Source: an uncultured Bacteroidales bacterium (GTDB lineage Bacteria > Bacteroidota > Bacteroidia > Bacteroidales > G3-4614). Taken from it: 64,000 bases of DNA. Shown here piece by piece: positions 8,805-16,595 of the stretch (the first letter of the stretch is position 1; each line of letters opens with the position of its first letter). The stretch covers positions 1 to 64,000 of the forward strand of contig CASFRS010000027.1 in assembly GCA_949297125.1 (NCBI GenBank). Direction: 5' to 3'. The notes beneath the pieces were generated by a model. The model did no database searches, was not told the DNA's origin, and saw nothing but the letters and a program-made list of their open reading frames with translations. Both the position numbers and the translations under genes were made by a program.

Positions 8805-9815
8805 TCATAACTGCAAGGTCTCTTTTAAATGCTTGTAATCACGTTTCATCTCATCGGTGTTGCTGACCACCCTTTGCCTCGGCATAAAGGAGAATTCGTC
8901 TTCATAATTGCCCTTGATGCAGTTCTCTATAATACATGATTGCAGTTTGTTGTATGTGGCCAGCCGGTAGTCGTCCCATGAGCCGTAACACTCCCGGTCA
9001 AACCAGTCTGTTTCAGTTATGCATATTTCCAGCAATCCAAGATAGAGGGCGCTCGCCAGCTGGCACCTGTCGCACCACCCGTACAGATTCGGGTTCTTCT
9101 TGCTGAAACCGCCGGGAATAACGGAAACCTTGACTATGTCTTTATCCGACACACGGTAGTCCTGCGTGAAAAGTATCTGGTTCTCCAACCGGATGATTGT
9201 GGGTACATCTTCGTAATGGAGCTTAATCTCCGTTTCGTAATCCAGAAGGAACCTTTCCAGCCCTATCCTCGTCATATTGAAATCTGTGGTCCAGTCGGAA
9301 AGGAAAGAACTGTAAGACCTCCTCCCGACAGATATCCCGTAAGGCGTGTTGCAACTGAACGGTTTCAGGAACTTGAATGAAAAGCGTTCAATCTCTATTT
9401 CGGTTTCTTTTATCTGTGAATAGTTCCCCGGGATGGACAAATCTTTCAGCCCGGCCATTATATTCTCTGCCGTAACTTTCCCGAACGCCCTGTATGCGGT
9501 CCGTTCCCCTTGCAAGACGGCGCCGCACAGTTCTCCGAGAGCCTGAAGTGCGGACCCGATGAAATCTTCTCTGTCGAAAGCCGTCCTGTACAGGCCTCTC
9601 GCATCGTCGTTGAAACACCCGTATACCTTATCCGGGAATATCAGGAAATATGCGCTTATTCCTTTGCCGAAATAATTTTTCCTGGAGCAATCCCAAAAAA
9701 TATTGTACAGCGAAAAAGGATTGACGGCAATATCTCTTCCGCCCAGCCCGAGCCATATTGCCGGTAATCCCGTCTCTTTGTCTGTCCTGAATTCAAAATA
9801 CTTTTTCCCTTTCAT
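8805..9815 (-). CDS. Hypothetical protein, island gene 3
   Basis: I do not recognise this 336-residue protein. It is soluble in appearance, with no signal peptide and no membrane segment, rich in aromatic residues, and contains GWCDRCQLASALYLGLLEIC near residue 250 and a charged C-terminus. The start is placed at the ATG giving MKGKKYFEF; an upstream TTG would add three residues. Its start overlaps the end of the preceding gene by 23 bases, so the pair is surely co-transcribed. Reading-frame quality is good over the full length, so it is a real gene rather than noise. Function cannot be assigned. Confidence 0.75.
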   Translation of the reverse strand: MKGKKYFEFRTDKETGLPAIWLGLGGRDIAVNPFSLYNIFWDCSRKNYFGKGISAYFLIFPDKVYGCFNDDARGLYRTAFDREDFIGSALQALGELCGAVLQGERTAYRAFGKVTAENIMAGLKDLSIPGNYSQIKETEIEIERFSFKFLKPFSCNTPYGISVGRRSYSSFLSDWTTDFNMTRIGLERFLLDYETEIKLHYEDVPTIIRLENQILFTQDYRVSDKDIVKVSVIPGGFSKKNPNLYGWCDRCQLASALYLGLLEICITETDWFDRECYGSWDDYRLATYNKLQSCIIENCIKGNYEDEFSFMPRQRVVSNTDEMKRDYKHLKETLQL

Positions 9816-10737
9816 CTTCCTCAAGCGGTTCTATTATTGCGTCTTCAAGTTCTACAATATACCCTTTCAGGTTTTTCCTGTTTTTGCCGTCAGCGTCAAT
9901 GTCGCATTCCCAGCCGTCGGCGTGTTGCAGTTCTTCCGTCCAGGTCGCCTTGTCGTGATACCCGATACGCGGTTTGCCTCCGCAAAATCCATATTCGGCA
10001 AATATCCGTGTTACGGTACCGGTCAAACCGTGGGTTTCGTCTCCATGGTGCTCTTCTTCCATGTCGATGATTATTCCGTGTGCGTTTTTGTAATTTTGCG
10101 GCATTATGCAACACCATTCCACCGTTTCCCCAACGGAAAAGTCCAGACCGCAGCATTGCAGTTGCCATGCTTCATAATAGACTGTGCACCGCTCCATTAT
10201 TGTCTTTTCCGTTATTTTGCGGCGGGAAATCATTTTTTGAAGGCAAACTGTTTCTTCGAGAATATCTGTGCAGCATGAACGGTTGCTCCGTATCCCTTCG
10301 CAGTAGTTCGCTATGCGGAGCAGCGCCGTCAGCGGAAATTCCGAGCCGTCCTGCCACGAACACCGGTAGCCCTCCAGTCCGAAAGCATTCAGGACCCTGA
10401 ACCCTTCATCGGCAACGACCCGGACAAAATCCCCGAGCAAAACCTCCCCGTGCCGGTCTGTGCCGCAAACACCGCAATCTGAAATGCAGATATCGAGTCT
10501 GTCCCTGCCGGCAAGGTTAAGTTCGATATACAGCGTGCCGGGCTCTTTCTCCCACCGGAGACAGTATTGTTCCGCCCCGTCCGTTAAACCTGCACATGCA
10601 TCTATCAGCGAAGCCATCGGGTTTGCTCCGATATAGCTGGCATTAAAGTGCAGGCTTTTTCCGTTTAAGGACAAGCCCGCGTTGCACCATCCGGATGACA
10701 TATCGTGTATGCGAAATTTGAAAACCCCTTTTTCCAT
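9793..10737 (-). CDS. Hypothetical two-domain cysteine-rich protein, island gene 2
   Basis: The 314-residue product has about 18 cysteines, unusual for a cytoplasmic protein. It appears to have two parts. Residues 1-150 start with FKFRIHDMSSGW and continue through a region ending in EKEPGTLYIEL; this recalls a widespread family of small proteins of unknown function with an SGW motif, a SYL-like helix and an EPG(E)Y strand. Residues 180-260, with YYEAWQLQCCGLDFSVGETV, recall the small DUF6578 domain known mainly from Actinobacteria. Both likenesses are from memory and weak. It overlaps the next gene by 23 bases. No signal peptide is visible. Confidence 0.75.
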   Translation of the reverse strand: MEKGVFKFRIHDMSSGWCNAGLSLNGKSLHFNASYIGANPMASLIDACAGLTDGAEQYCLRWEKEPGTLYIELNLAGRDRLDICISDCGVCGTDRHGEVLLGDFVRVVADEGFRVLNAFGLEGYRCSWQDGSEFPLTALLRIANYCEGIRSNRSCCTDILEETVCLQKMISRRKITEKTIMERCTVYYEAWQLQCCGLDFSVGETVEWCCIMPQNYKNAHGIIIDMEEEHHGDETHGLTGTVTRIFAEYGFCGGKPRIGYHDKATWTEELQHADGWECDIDADGKNRKNLKGYIVELEDAIIEPLEEDEREKVF

Positions 10738-10779
10738 GCTGTAATATACTGAATTATACGGTCGGTCGCAATTTGATTC

Positions 10780-10944
10780 TTATGCCCCCTCCCTGCCATT
10801 TACATTCCGGATAATACTGCAAATCTGCTCCGGCGCTTTCAATGCAATACGCGACATGCCGCAATTATGTGCGGCTATGGTTTCTCCGGCAACCTCTATG
10901 TCGCGGATAGAGAATTCTTCTTGGAAATTTTTAACCGTTCTCAT
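10780..10944 (-). CDS. Small hypothetical protein, possible island gene 1
   Basis: A 54-residue frame starts MRTVKNFQEEFSIRDIEVAG and ends RNVNGREGA, with an ATG, a balanced amphipathic composition and no internal stop. It lies 42 bases before the 314-residue gene on the same strand, so it would be the first gene of the island. I do not recognise it. It could also be a remnant of a larger gene. Confidence is limited by its length. Confidence 0.4.
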   Translation of the reverse strand: MRTVKNFQEEFSIRDIEVAGETIAAHNCGMSRIALKAPEQICSIIRNVNGREGA

Positions 10945-11087
10945 TGTCTGTCAGAATTAAGAAAGTGGTTTGTCCTGGATATATGCGCACAAAAGTAATT
11001 GCCGGATATGCAAAATGTTCGCACATGTACGGAAGAAACTTTGCTGTGGAAATAGTTATATTTGTGTGTAAAATGAACCATGGCAAG

Positions 11088-11234
11088 ATGAAAAAGTTTT
11101 TGACAGCGCTCTCTTTGATAACCGTTCTGCCGGTTTCGCAGTATGTATACGGGCGGTACGCGGCACCGGCAACACTGAAAAACGATATAAGGTATTATAT
11201 TCCCATTAAAAAAAGTTGTCGTGTAAAAAAATAG
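11088..11234 (+). CDS. Possible short secreted peptide
   Basis: A 48-residue frame starts MKKFLTALSLITVLPVSQY, which looks like a signal peptide, and ends in a lysine-rich tail running into the next promoter. A TATATTTG box at about 11057-11064 lies upstream, but a matching TTTG at the right spacing is missing. An ATG at 11073 would extend it by five residues. It may be real or chance. Confidence 0.3.
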   Translation: MKKFLTALSLITVLPVSQYVYGRYAAPATLKNDIRYYIPIKKSCRVKK

Positions 11235-11244
11235 ATTATATTTG
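11216..11244 (+). promoter_or_regulatory. Promoter for acyl-CoA synthetase gene
   Basis: TTG at 11216-11218 and TATATTTG at 11237-11244 are separated by 18 bases. The start codon follows about 39 bases after the second box. Confidence 0.55.
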
Positions 11245-11282
11245 CATTCGGCATATGTAAATTCTGCAAATGTTTTTCCGTT

Positions 11283-12956
11283 ATGATAGATAAAAACTTT
11301 ATAAAGCTTTACGAGGAGAGTTTCAAGGAGAATTGGGAATTGCCGGCGCTTACCGATTACAATACGGCAAAGACGCTGACTTACGGCGAGGTGGCGGAAA
11401 AGGTGGCGCGACTCCATATCCTGTTCCGCTTGTGCCAGTTGCGGAAAGGCGACAAGATATCCCTTGTAGGGCGCAACAACTCCAACTGGGTGGTTTCCTA
11501 TATGGCCGTAGTAACGTACGGGGCCATAATAGTCCCCATACTGCAGGATTTCAACAGCAATGACATATCGCATATCATACGCCATTCCGAGTCGTCCATG
11601 CTGTTCGTCAGCGACCATATATGGGAAAATCTCGACATAGACGCCCTACCCGGGCTGAGAGCCGTCATCTCGTTGAACGATTTCAGCTGTTATTACCAGC
11701 GCGGCGGCGAGAGCGTGATGGCGTATCTCAACGGACTGGACGACCTTTTCACTAAAAACTACCCCACGGGTTTTACGCGCGACGACATAAAATATGCCGA
11801 TCTTTCCAACGACAAGGTCATAGAGATAAACTATACGTCCGGTACGACAGGGTACAGCAAAGGCGTTATGCTTACCGGCAACAACCTTGCCGGTAACGTT
11901 ACTTTCGGCATGAATACCGAATTGCATTACAAGGGGAGCAAGGCGTTGTCGTTCCTTCCCCTGGCGCACGCCTACGGATGCGCGTTCGACATGCTTACGA
12001 CGCTGGCCGTGGGGTCGCACGTAACGCTTCTCGGCAAATTGCCGTCGCCGAAAGTATTGCTGAAGGCCCTTGCCGATGTAAAGCCCAACCTGATAGTGTG
12101 CGTGCCCCTCATATTTGAAAAAATATACCGCAAACAGGTCTTGCCGCAACTGAGCGAGACCCCGTTGCGCTGGGCCGTAACGCTTCCGGTACTGAATACG
12201 CGCATTTACGACAAGATAAGGAAGAAACTTGTCGATGCCCTGGGCGGACGCTTCGAACAGGTCATAATAGGCGGGGCACCGTTGAACCCCGAGGTAGAGC
12301 AGTTTTTCAGGAAAATAAAATTCCCGTTTACGGTAGGTTACGGCATGACCGAGTGCGCACCGCTGATAAGCTATTCCCCGTGGAAGGAGTTCATTCCCCG
12401 CTCGTCGGGAGAAGTGCTGAAAGGGATAATGGACGTGAAAATCGAATCGGAAGACCCTTACCTGATACCGGGCGAAATATGTGTCAGGGGAGAGAACGTA
12501 ATGAAGGGGTATTACAAAAACGACAAGGCCACGCGCGAGGTTATAGACGATGAAGGGTGGCTGCATACCGGCGATATGGGAATAATAGACAAGGACAAGA
12601 ACATTTTCATAAAGGGACGCTACAAGAATATGATTCTCGGGCCGAGCGGGCAGAACATATACCCCGAGGAGATAGAGTCGAAGTTGAACAACATGCCGTT
12701 TGTCAATGAAAGCATTGTGGTTGAAAAGGACGGAAAACTTGTGGCTTTGGTCTACCCGGATTTCGAGGCAGCCGACAAATGCGGGATTGCTCCCCCCGAA
12801 CTCGAAGCGGCCATGGAGGAGATACGGGTTAACCTCAACAAGGAAGTAGCCCCGTATGAAAGCATTGCGAAGATATACATATACCCGACGGAGTTCGAGA
12901 AAACGCCCAAGAGGAGCATAAAAAGGTATTTATATGCAAATTTTTCTCCCCTTTAG
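11283..12956 (+). CDS. Long-chain acyl-CoA synthetase (AMP-binding)
   Basis: The 557-residue enzyme activates fatty acids through an acyl-adenylate. The P-loop INYTSGTTGYSKGVML lies near residue 186, the adenine-binding YGMTECAPLISYS near 353, the hinge TGDMGIIDKDKN near 430 and the C-terminal catalytic-lysine region TPKRSIKRYLY at the end. Length and the missing membrane segments fit the FadD/FAA1-like ligases of Bacteroidetes. It stands alone between its own promoter and the next gene's promoter. Confidence 0.9.
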   Translation: MIDKNFIKLYEESFKENWELPALTDYNTAKTLTYGEVAEKVARLHILFRLCQLRKGDKISLVGRNNSNWVVSYMAVVTYGAIIVPILQDFNSNDISHIIRHSESSMLFVSDHIWENLDIDALPGLRAVISLNDFSCYYQRGGESVMAYLNGLDDLFTKNYPTGFTRDDIKYADLSNDKVIEINYTSGTTGYSKGVMLTGNNLAGNVTFGMNTELHYKGSKALSFLPLAHAYGCAFDMLTTLAVGSHVTLLGKLPSPKVLLKALADVKPNLIVCVPLIFEKIYRKQVLPQLSETPLRWAVTLPVLNTRIYDKIRKKLVDALGGRFEQVIIGGAPLNPEVEQFFRKIKFPFTVGYGMTECAPLISYSPWKEFIPRSSGEVLKGIMDVKIESEDPYLIPGEICVRGENVMKGYYKNDKATREVIDDEGWLHTGDMGIIDKDKNIFIKGRYKNMILGPSGQNIYPEEIESKLNNMPFVNESIVVEKDGKLVALVYPDFEAADKCGIAPPELEAAMEEIRVNLNKEVAPYESIAKIYIYPTEFEKTPKRSIKRYLYANFSPL

Positions 12957-13005
12957 AGCATAAATTCAGAAAAATCAACTTTTTTCAAAAAAAAAAGCTA
13001 CATGG

Positions 13006-13037
13006 TGTGTCATATATAAAAAATTTGTCTACCTTTG
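13006..13037 (+). promoter_or_regulatory. Promoter for the small lipoprotein
   Basis: TGTG at 13006-13009 (one mismatch from TTTG) and TACCTTTG at 13030-13037 are separated by 20 bases. The AT-rich flank and position 58 bases before the start codon support it. Confidence 0.6.
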
Positions 13038-13095
13038 TTGCGCTTTTAGAGGAAGCAATAAATTTATTGTTTTTAAAATTGTAAAATTAAAGGAA

Positions 13096-13275
13096 ATGAA
13101 AAAGTTAGTTTTGTTTTTCGCAGTTGCATTTGCAATGTCGTTTGCAGCTTGCACAAAACCTGCTGCTGAAGAAGCTACAGTAGAAGAAGCTGTTGTAGAA
13201 GAAGTAGTAGTAGATAGCGCAGCTGTTGATAGCGTAGTAGATAGCGCAGCTGTTGATACTGCTGTTGTAGAATAA
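13096..13275 (+). CDS. Small acidic lipoprotein
   Basis: The 59-residue product has a signal peptide MKKLVLFFAVAFAMSFAAC with the lipidation cysteine at residue 19, followed by a mature part made almost only of Ala, Glu, Val, Asp and Ser. A 22-bp direct repeat at 13210-13231 and 13237-13258 (27-bp period) makes two VDSAAVDS-type units. Codons are A/T-ending (GAA, GTA, GCT), unlike the GC-rich neighbours, which suggests high expression. An AGGAA sequence precedes the ATG. Function is unknown; a strong promoter and terminator enclose it as a single-gene unit. Confidence 0.85.
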   Translation: MKKLVLFFAVAFAMSFAACTKPAAEEATVEEAVVEEVVVDSAAVDSVVDSAAVDTAVVE

Positions 13276-13336
13276 TCCGGCAGGAGGTTCTAAAAGAAAA
13301 AGAAGAGCGACACAATGTGCCGCTTTTTTTATCGGT

Positions 13337-13360
13337 AACCGGCCAATGGCCGGTTTTTTT
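13337..13360 (+). terminator. Rho-independent terminator of small lipoprotein gene
   Basis: A perfect 8-bp stem AACCGGCC (13337-13344) / GGCCGGTT (13348-13355) with a 3-base loop runs into a T tract. A weaker hairpin with T tract lies just before it at about 13305-13330. Confidence 0.9.
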
Positions 13361-13443
13361 GTCTTTGTAGGATACGGATGCCGTATTGCACGTAAGCCGT
13401 TACGGCTTGCTGCAAGCATATAGGGTATGTCGGGCAGGGGGGG

Positions 13444-13468
13444 TAAAAAAACAGCCGGGAGAACCGGC
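13444..13468 (-). terminator. Terminator of tRNA-Ser unit
   Basis: On the minus strand GCCGG-TTCTC-CCGGC is followed by TG and seven T. It lies 27 bases past the 3' end of the tRNA. Confidence 0.75.
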
Positions 13469-13494
13469 CTGAAACAGATTACGAAAAAATTTTG

Positions 13495-13582
13495 CGGAAT
13501 GAGGGGGATTCGAACCCCCGAACCGGTTTTGCCGATTACACGCTTTCCAGGCGTGCCTCTTCAGCCACTCGAGCACCATTCC
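13495..13582 (-). tRNA. tRNA-Ser (GGA anticodon)
   Basis: The 88-nt minus-strand sequence folds as a class II tRNA. The acceptor stem GGAATGG pairs with TCATTCC, the anticodon stem CACGC/GCGTG encloses CTGGAAA giving anticodon GGA, a long variable arm is present, and the T arm reads GGGGGTTCGAATCCCCC. The discriminator base is G, and CCA is not encoded, as usual in Bacteroidetes. Confidence 0.97.
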
Positions 13583-13689
13583 CTCTGTCGGTAAAAGTCC
13601 CGTCCGGTTTGCCGCCGGGCCCTTTCTGTATAAGCAGCAGGCTGTTCTGCAGGAAGCGGAAAAGCCATAACCGAAACCTTTACGGCTGG

Positions 13690-13720
13690 CAAAGGTAATA
13701 CAAAGAAAAATATTGGCAAA
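13690..13720 (-). promoter_or_regulatory. Promoter of tRNA-Ser
   Basis: TTTG (complement of 13717-13720), 19 bases, and TACCTTTG (complement of 13690-13697) match the Bacteroides consensus. Transcription would start about 100 bases before the mature tRNA. Confidence 0.7.
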
Positions 13721-13812
13721 GAAAAAAAGCAGATAGCCGATAAAAAAATACTCCGCCCAAAAGGGGGGGGCGGCATTGCGTTCCGGCAAAACAGGCGATA
13801 AAGATGCAGCTG

Positions 13813-13843
13813 TTGAAAAATATCCGCAAAAACCCTATATTTG
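13813..13843 (+). promoter_or_regulatory. Promoter of fucosidase gene
   Basis: TTG at 13813-13815 and TATATTTG at 13836-13843 are separated by 20 bases, about 112 bases before the start codon. Confidence 0.55.
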
Positions 13844-13955
13844 TCATAAAATGGCTGACGTAAGTCGTGCCCGGCATAATCCGCGCGGGATTCAGGGCCT
13901 TGTCCGTTAGTCGCCGTTTGCATGTAAATAGCGGCAATCCATAAAACGACACGAT

Positions 13956-16094
13956 ATGACGATGAAGAAAATGAAAAGAGCGTTAGGCTGCATGCTGGCG
14001 GCGCTGGCCGCAGTGCCGCTTACCGCAGTGGCGGGAGAAGCCCCGCCCGAACCGCTTTACCCGTTGCCCAACCAGAGGCAGATGTATTACCTGCATAACC
14101 CCAATGCCGCATTTATCCATTACGGAATGAATACGTATACCAATGCGGAGTGGGGGAGCGGCTTTGAAGAAGCATTGCTTTTCGACCCCCCGTGCGACAC
14201 TATTGATACCGACCAATGGGTGTCGCTGCTTAAGGAGTGCGGGTTTGACAGGGTAATCCTTACGTGCAAGCATCACGACGGTTTTTGCCTCTGGCCCTCG
14301 CAGGCCAACAGGGAAGCCCCGCATACCATAGCGCAGACCACATACCAGAACGGGCAGGGCGACTTGCTGGAACAACTGTCGCAGTCGTGTACCAAATACG
14401 GTCTGGACATGGGGGTGTACCTCTCGCCGTGGGATGCATACGAAGAACATGTGGGCGGCCACTATAACAATGCCCTGTATAACGACTTCTACAACGAGCA
14501 GCTGATAGAGGTGCTAAGCAAATACGGCCGTTACAACCCCGAAACCGGTCGCCGCGAGATAGTGGAAATATGGCTGGACGGGGCAACCGGTACCAATTCG
14601 CCGCCCGTATACGACTTCGACCGTTTTACCGAGACGATGCGCAAGTACCAGCCGTCGGCTTTTATCTGGATAGATGCGTTGCCCGGTTTTATAGACTGCG
14701 TATCGGGCGACACCTGCAAGGTGGACGGTGCGTGGGCTATGAACGAAGCGGGACAGGCCCCCTATCCGTGCTGGAACAAGATGTCGCTCGACGGCAAAAC
14801 CGCCAATGACTGCAAGAACCGTCCCGAGGGCGACTACTTCCTGCTTCTCGAAGCCGACGTGTCGGTACGCAGCGGGTGGTTTTACGGCGACGGCAGCAAC
14901 CTGAAGAGTGCGGAAGACCTTTTCAACGAACGCTACATGAAATCGATAGGACGGGGAATACCGTTGATTCTCAACGTCCCTCCCGACAAGAACGGGGTGA
15001 TAACCGACGAATATGCCGCAACGTTGCGCAAATATCGCGGATACATCGATTCCACCTTTGCCGTATCGCTTATTCCTGCCGAGAGCAAGGCCTTTTCGCC
15101 CGACGGCAGCAGGGGGGACAATTATCTGCCCCGGAACGTGCTCGACGGCAACTACGACACCTACTGGTGCATGCCGGGCGAAGCCACGGCCGGCAGTATA
15201 GAGGTAGCCTTCGGGCGGGAGGTGGAGTTCGATATAGTGGAGTTACAGGAATACATACCGCTCGGACAAAGAATATCCGGATGGAAAGTCGAGGTGAAAA
15301 GCGGGGGGAGCTGGCACCCCTTTGCGGTCGGCTCGACCATAGGTTACCGCTATCTGGCAAAAGGGAATCCCGTATCGGCAACAGGGTTGCGCCTGACAGT
15401 AACATCATCCCTTGCATTGCCGCTGATAAACTCTATTGCCGTTTACAAAACGTGCGAAGGCGTATCGGGCGGCATGGTAGGCAAGGCCGGGGACAACAAC
15501 CTGATAGTCATGCGGGAAGAATTTGTCTCGGCCTCTGAAAAGGATTCGGCGGTAAACGTAACGGTAGAACTGCACAACCCGGTTTCCGACAAGGTGGCGG
15601 TAAATATCGCCACGTTGCCCGGTACAGGAGTACAAGGCAAGGTCTATCGCGACAAAAGCGACGTGATAGTATTCGAGTCGGGAGAAACCAGCAAAACTTT
15701 CAGCGTAGGGCTTATAGACAATTCCAATAACGAAGGCGGCAAGGATTTTTACGTAGTGCTCTCCTCCCCGTCCGAAGGGGCAGTGATAGGAGCGCAGAAT
15801 ATGACGAGGGTTTGGGTGGACGACGATGAAAATCCCGGACGCGAATATGAAATCTCCATAACAACCGCGGGCAAGGCAGAAGGTAAAGTGGCATTTTCTG
15901 CGGCAGAAGGAGGGAAAAACTGGAACAGGTTGAAAACTAATGTCCCCGTACAGGTAATAGCCATACCGTCCGACGGATATGTATTCGACAAATGGATCGA
16001 TTCAAGGAGCGGGGAGAAAATCTCCGATACCCCCCGCTTCGTATACGAAGAGTTCGAGGATATAACACTCAAGGCTCTTTTCAGAAAAGAATAG
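13956..16094 (+). CDS. Secreted multidomain GH29 alpha-L-fucosidase
   Basis: The 712-residue protein has a signal peptide ending near AVAGEA (residue 27). A GH29 catalytic domain (about 30-370) shows AAFIHYGMNTYTNAEWG, TCKHHDGFCLWPS and EIWLDGATG, whose Asp near 208 is the expected nucleophile. An F5/8 type C (CBM32-like) domain follows at about 380-505, then a Calx-beta-like domain (about 520-630) and a C-terminal InlB-B-like repeat with YVFDKW. It would release terminal fucose from host or plant glycans in the periplasm or outside. An ATG at 13962 is an equal start candidate. No type IX sorting tail is apparent. It stands as a single-gene unit. Confidence 0.9.
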   Translation: MTMKKMKRALGCMLAALAAVPLTAVAGEAPPEPLYPLPNQRQMYYLHNPNAAFIHYGMNTYTNAEWGSGFEEALLFDPPCDTIDTDQWVSLLKECGFDRVILTCKHHDGFCLWPSQANREAPHTIAQTTYQNGQGDLLEQLSQSCTKYGLDMGVYLSPWDAYEEHVGGHYNNALYNDFYNEQLIEVLSKYGRYNPETGRREIVEIWLDGATGTNSPPVYDFDRFTETMRKYQPSAFIWIDALPGFIDCVSGDTCKVDGAWAMNEAGQAPYPCWNKMSLDGKTANDCKNRPEGDYFLLLEADVSVRSGWFYGDGSNLKSAEDLFNERYMKSIGRGIPLILNVPPDKNGVITDEYAATLRKYRGYIDSTFAVSLIPAESKAFSPDGSRGDNYLPRNVLDGNYDTYWCMPGEATAGSIEVAFGREVEFDIVELQEYIPLGQRISGWKVEVKSGGSWHPFAVGSTIGYRYLAKGNPVSATGLRLTVTSSLALPLINSIAVYKTCEGVSGGMVGKAGDNNLIVMREEFVSASEKDSAVNVTVELHNPVSDKVAVNIATLPGTGVQGKVYRDKSDVIVFESGETSKTFSVGLIDNSNNEGGKDFYVVLSSPSEGAVIGAQNMTRVWVDDDENPGREYEISITTAGKAEGKVAFSAAEGGKNWNRLKTNVPVQVIAIPSDGYVFDKWIDSRSGEKISDTPRFVYEEFEDITLKALFRKE

Positions 16095-16119
16095 AGTTGC
16101 GCAACTGCGCAGTATCCAG

Positions 16120-16170
16120 AAACAGCCGGGAGGGTGTGCCGGAATAAACCGCACACCCTCCCGGCTGTTT
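16120..16170 (+). terminator. Long perfect hairpin after fucosidase gene
   Basis: A perfect 20-bp stem (16120-16139 with 16151-16170, beginning AAACAGCCGGGAGGG) encloses an 11-base loop 26 bases after the stop codon. It ends in TTTATATTTG on the plus strand, so it probably terminates the fucosidase transcript. Confidence 0.75.
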
Positions 16171-16318
16171 ATATTTGTTATGCAGGCATTGTAACCGGTA
16201 TGATAAAACGGAAAGGCAGAAACGCCTTTGTTTTTTTACCTGCCCGCGTCTTCCTGCTGTTCTTGAATCGGTTTTGTTACAAGTGTAAATATGATAATTA
16301 TTAATGTTTAAAATGTAT

Positions 16319-16527
16319 CTCTTAATAAGAGAAACACTCTTCGGCGGGCAAAGGTAAGCAAAACATCTAATAATTACAAATTTATTATAAACGATATTTT
16401 TCCGCAATTTCTGCTATTGTAAAGCAATATCCCGGAAATATTAGAGGACAGCACACTGTTGCTGCTGTTAATTATTTGTTATAAAAGGTGTTATGTTTTA
16501 TTGTGTTTCTCTTAATAAGAGAAACAC
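16319..16527. repeat. Pair of palindromic repeats, possible invertible promoter segment
   Basis: The 19-mer CTCTTAATAAGAGAAACAC occurs at 16319-16337 and 16509-16527, exactly 190 bases apart. Each lies in a palindrome; the right one extends to 16503-16527 with 11-bp arms around AAT. Because they are palindromic, the pair match as direct repeats (23 of 24) and nearly as well as inverted repeats (22 of 24). The AT-rich segment between carries a good promoter facing left. They could be paired regulator sites or recombination sites. Confidence 0.7.
16349..16380 (-). promoter_or_regulatory. Promoter inside the repeat-flanked segment, facing left
   Basis: TTTG (complement of 16377-16380), 20 bases, TACCTTTG (complement of 16349-16356). 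No gene lies downstream on the minus strand; it points at the convergent end of the fucosidase gene. If the segment between the palindromes were inverted, the box would fall near 16484-16491 and face the leucine-rich repeat gene. Confidence 0.6.
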
Positions 16528-16595
16528 AAGATATGTGCAATTGTGGATATAACCTTAACCTATATAGTAGTGTCAATTAAAATTTTTGATTGTTT

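Noticed and set aside
8505..8866. Short frames on both strands between mtaB and the island
   Set aside because: No conserved look, no ribosome-site context and Pro/Arg-rich translation.
10944..11072. N-terminal extension of the possible secreted peptide at 11088
   Set aside because: The extension lies upstream of the signal-peptide-like methionines and across the probable promoter; it has no conserved character.
16081..16407. 108-residue minus-strand frame downstream of the left-facing promoter
   Set aside because: It runs through the 20-bp terminator hairpin and the end of the fucosidase gene, and its sequence looks random.
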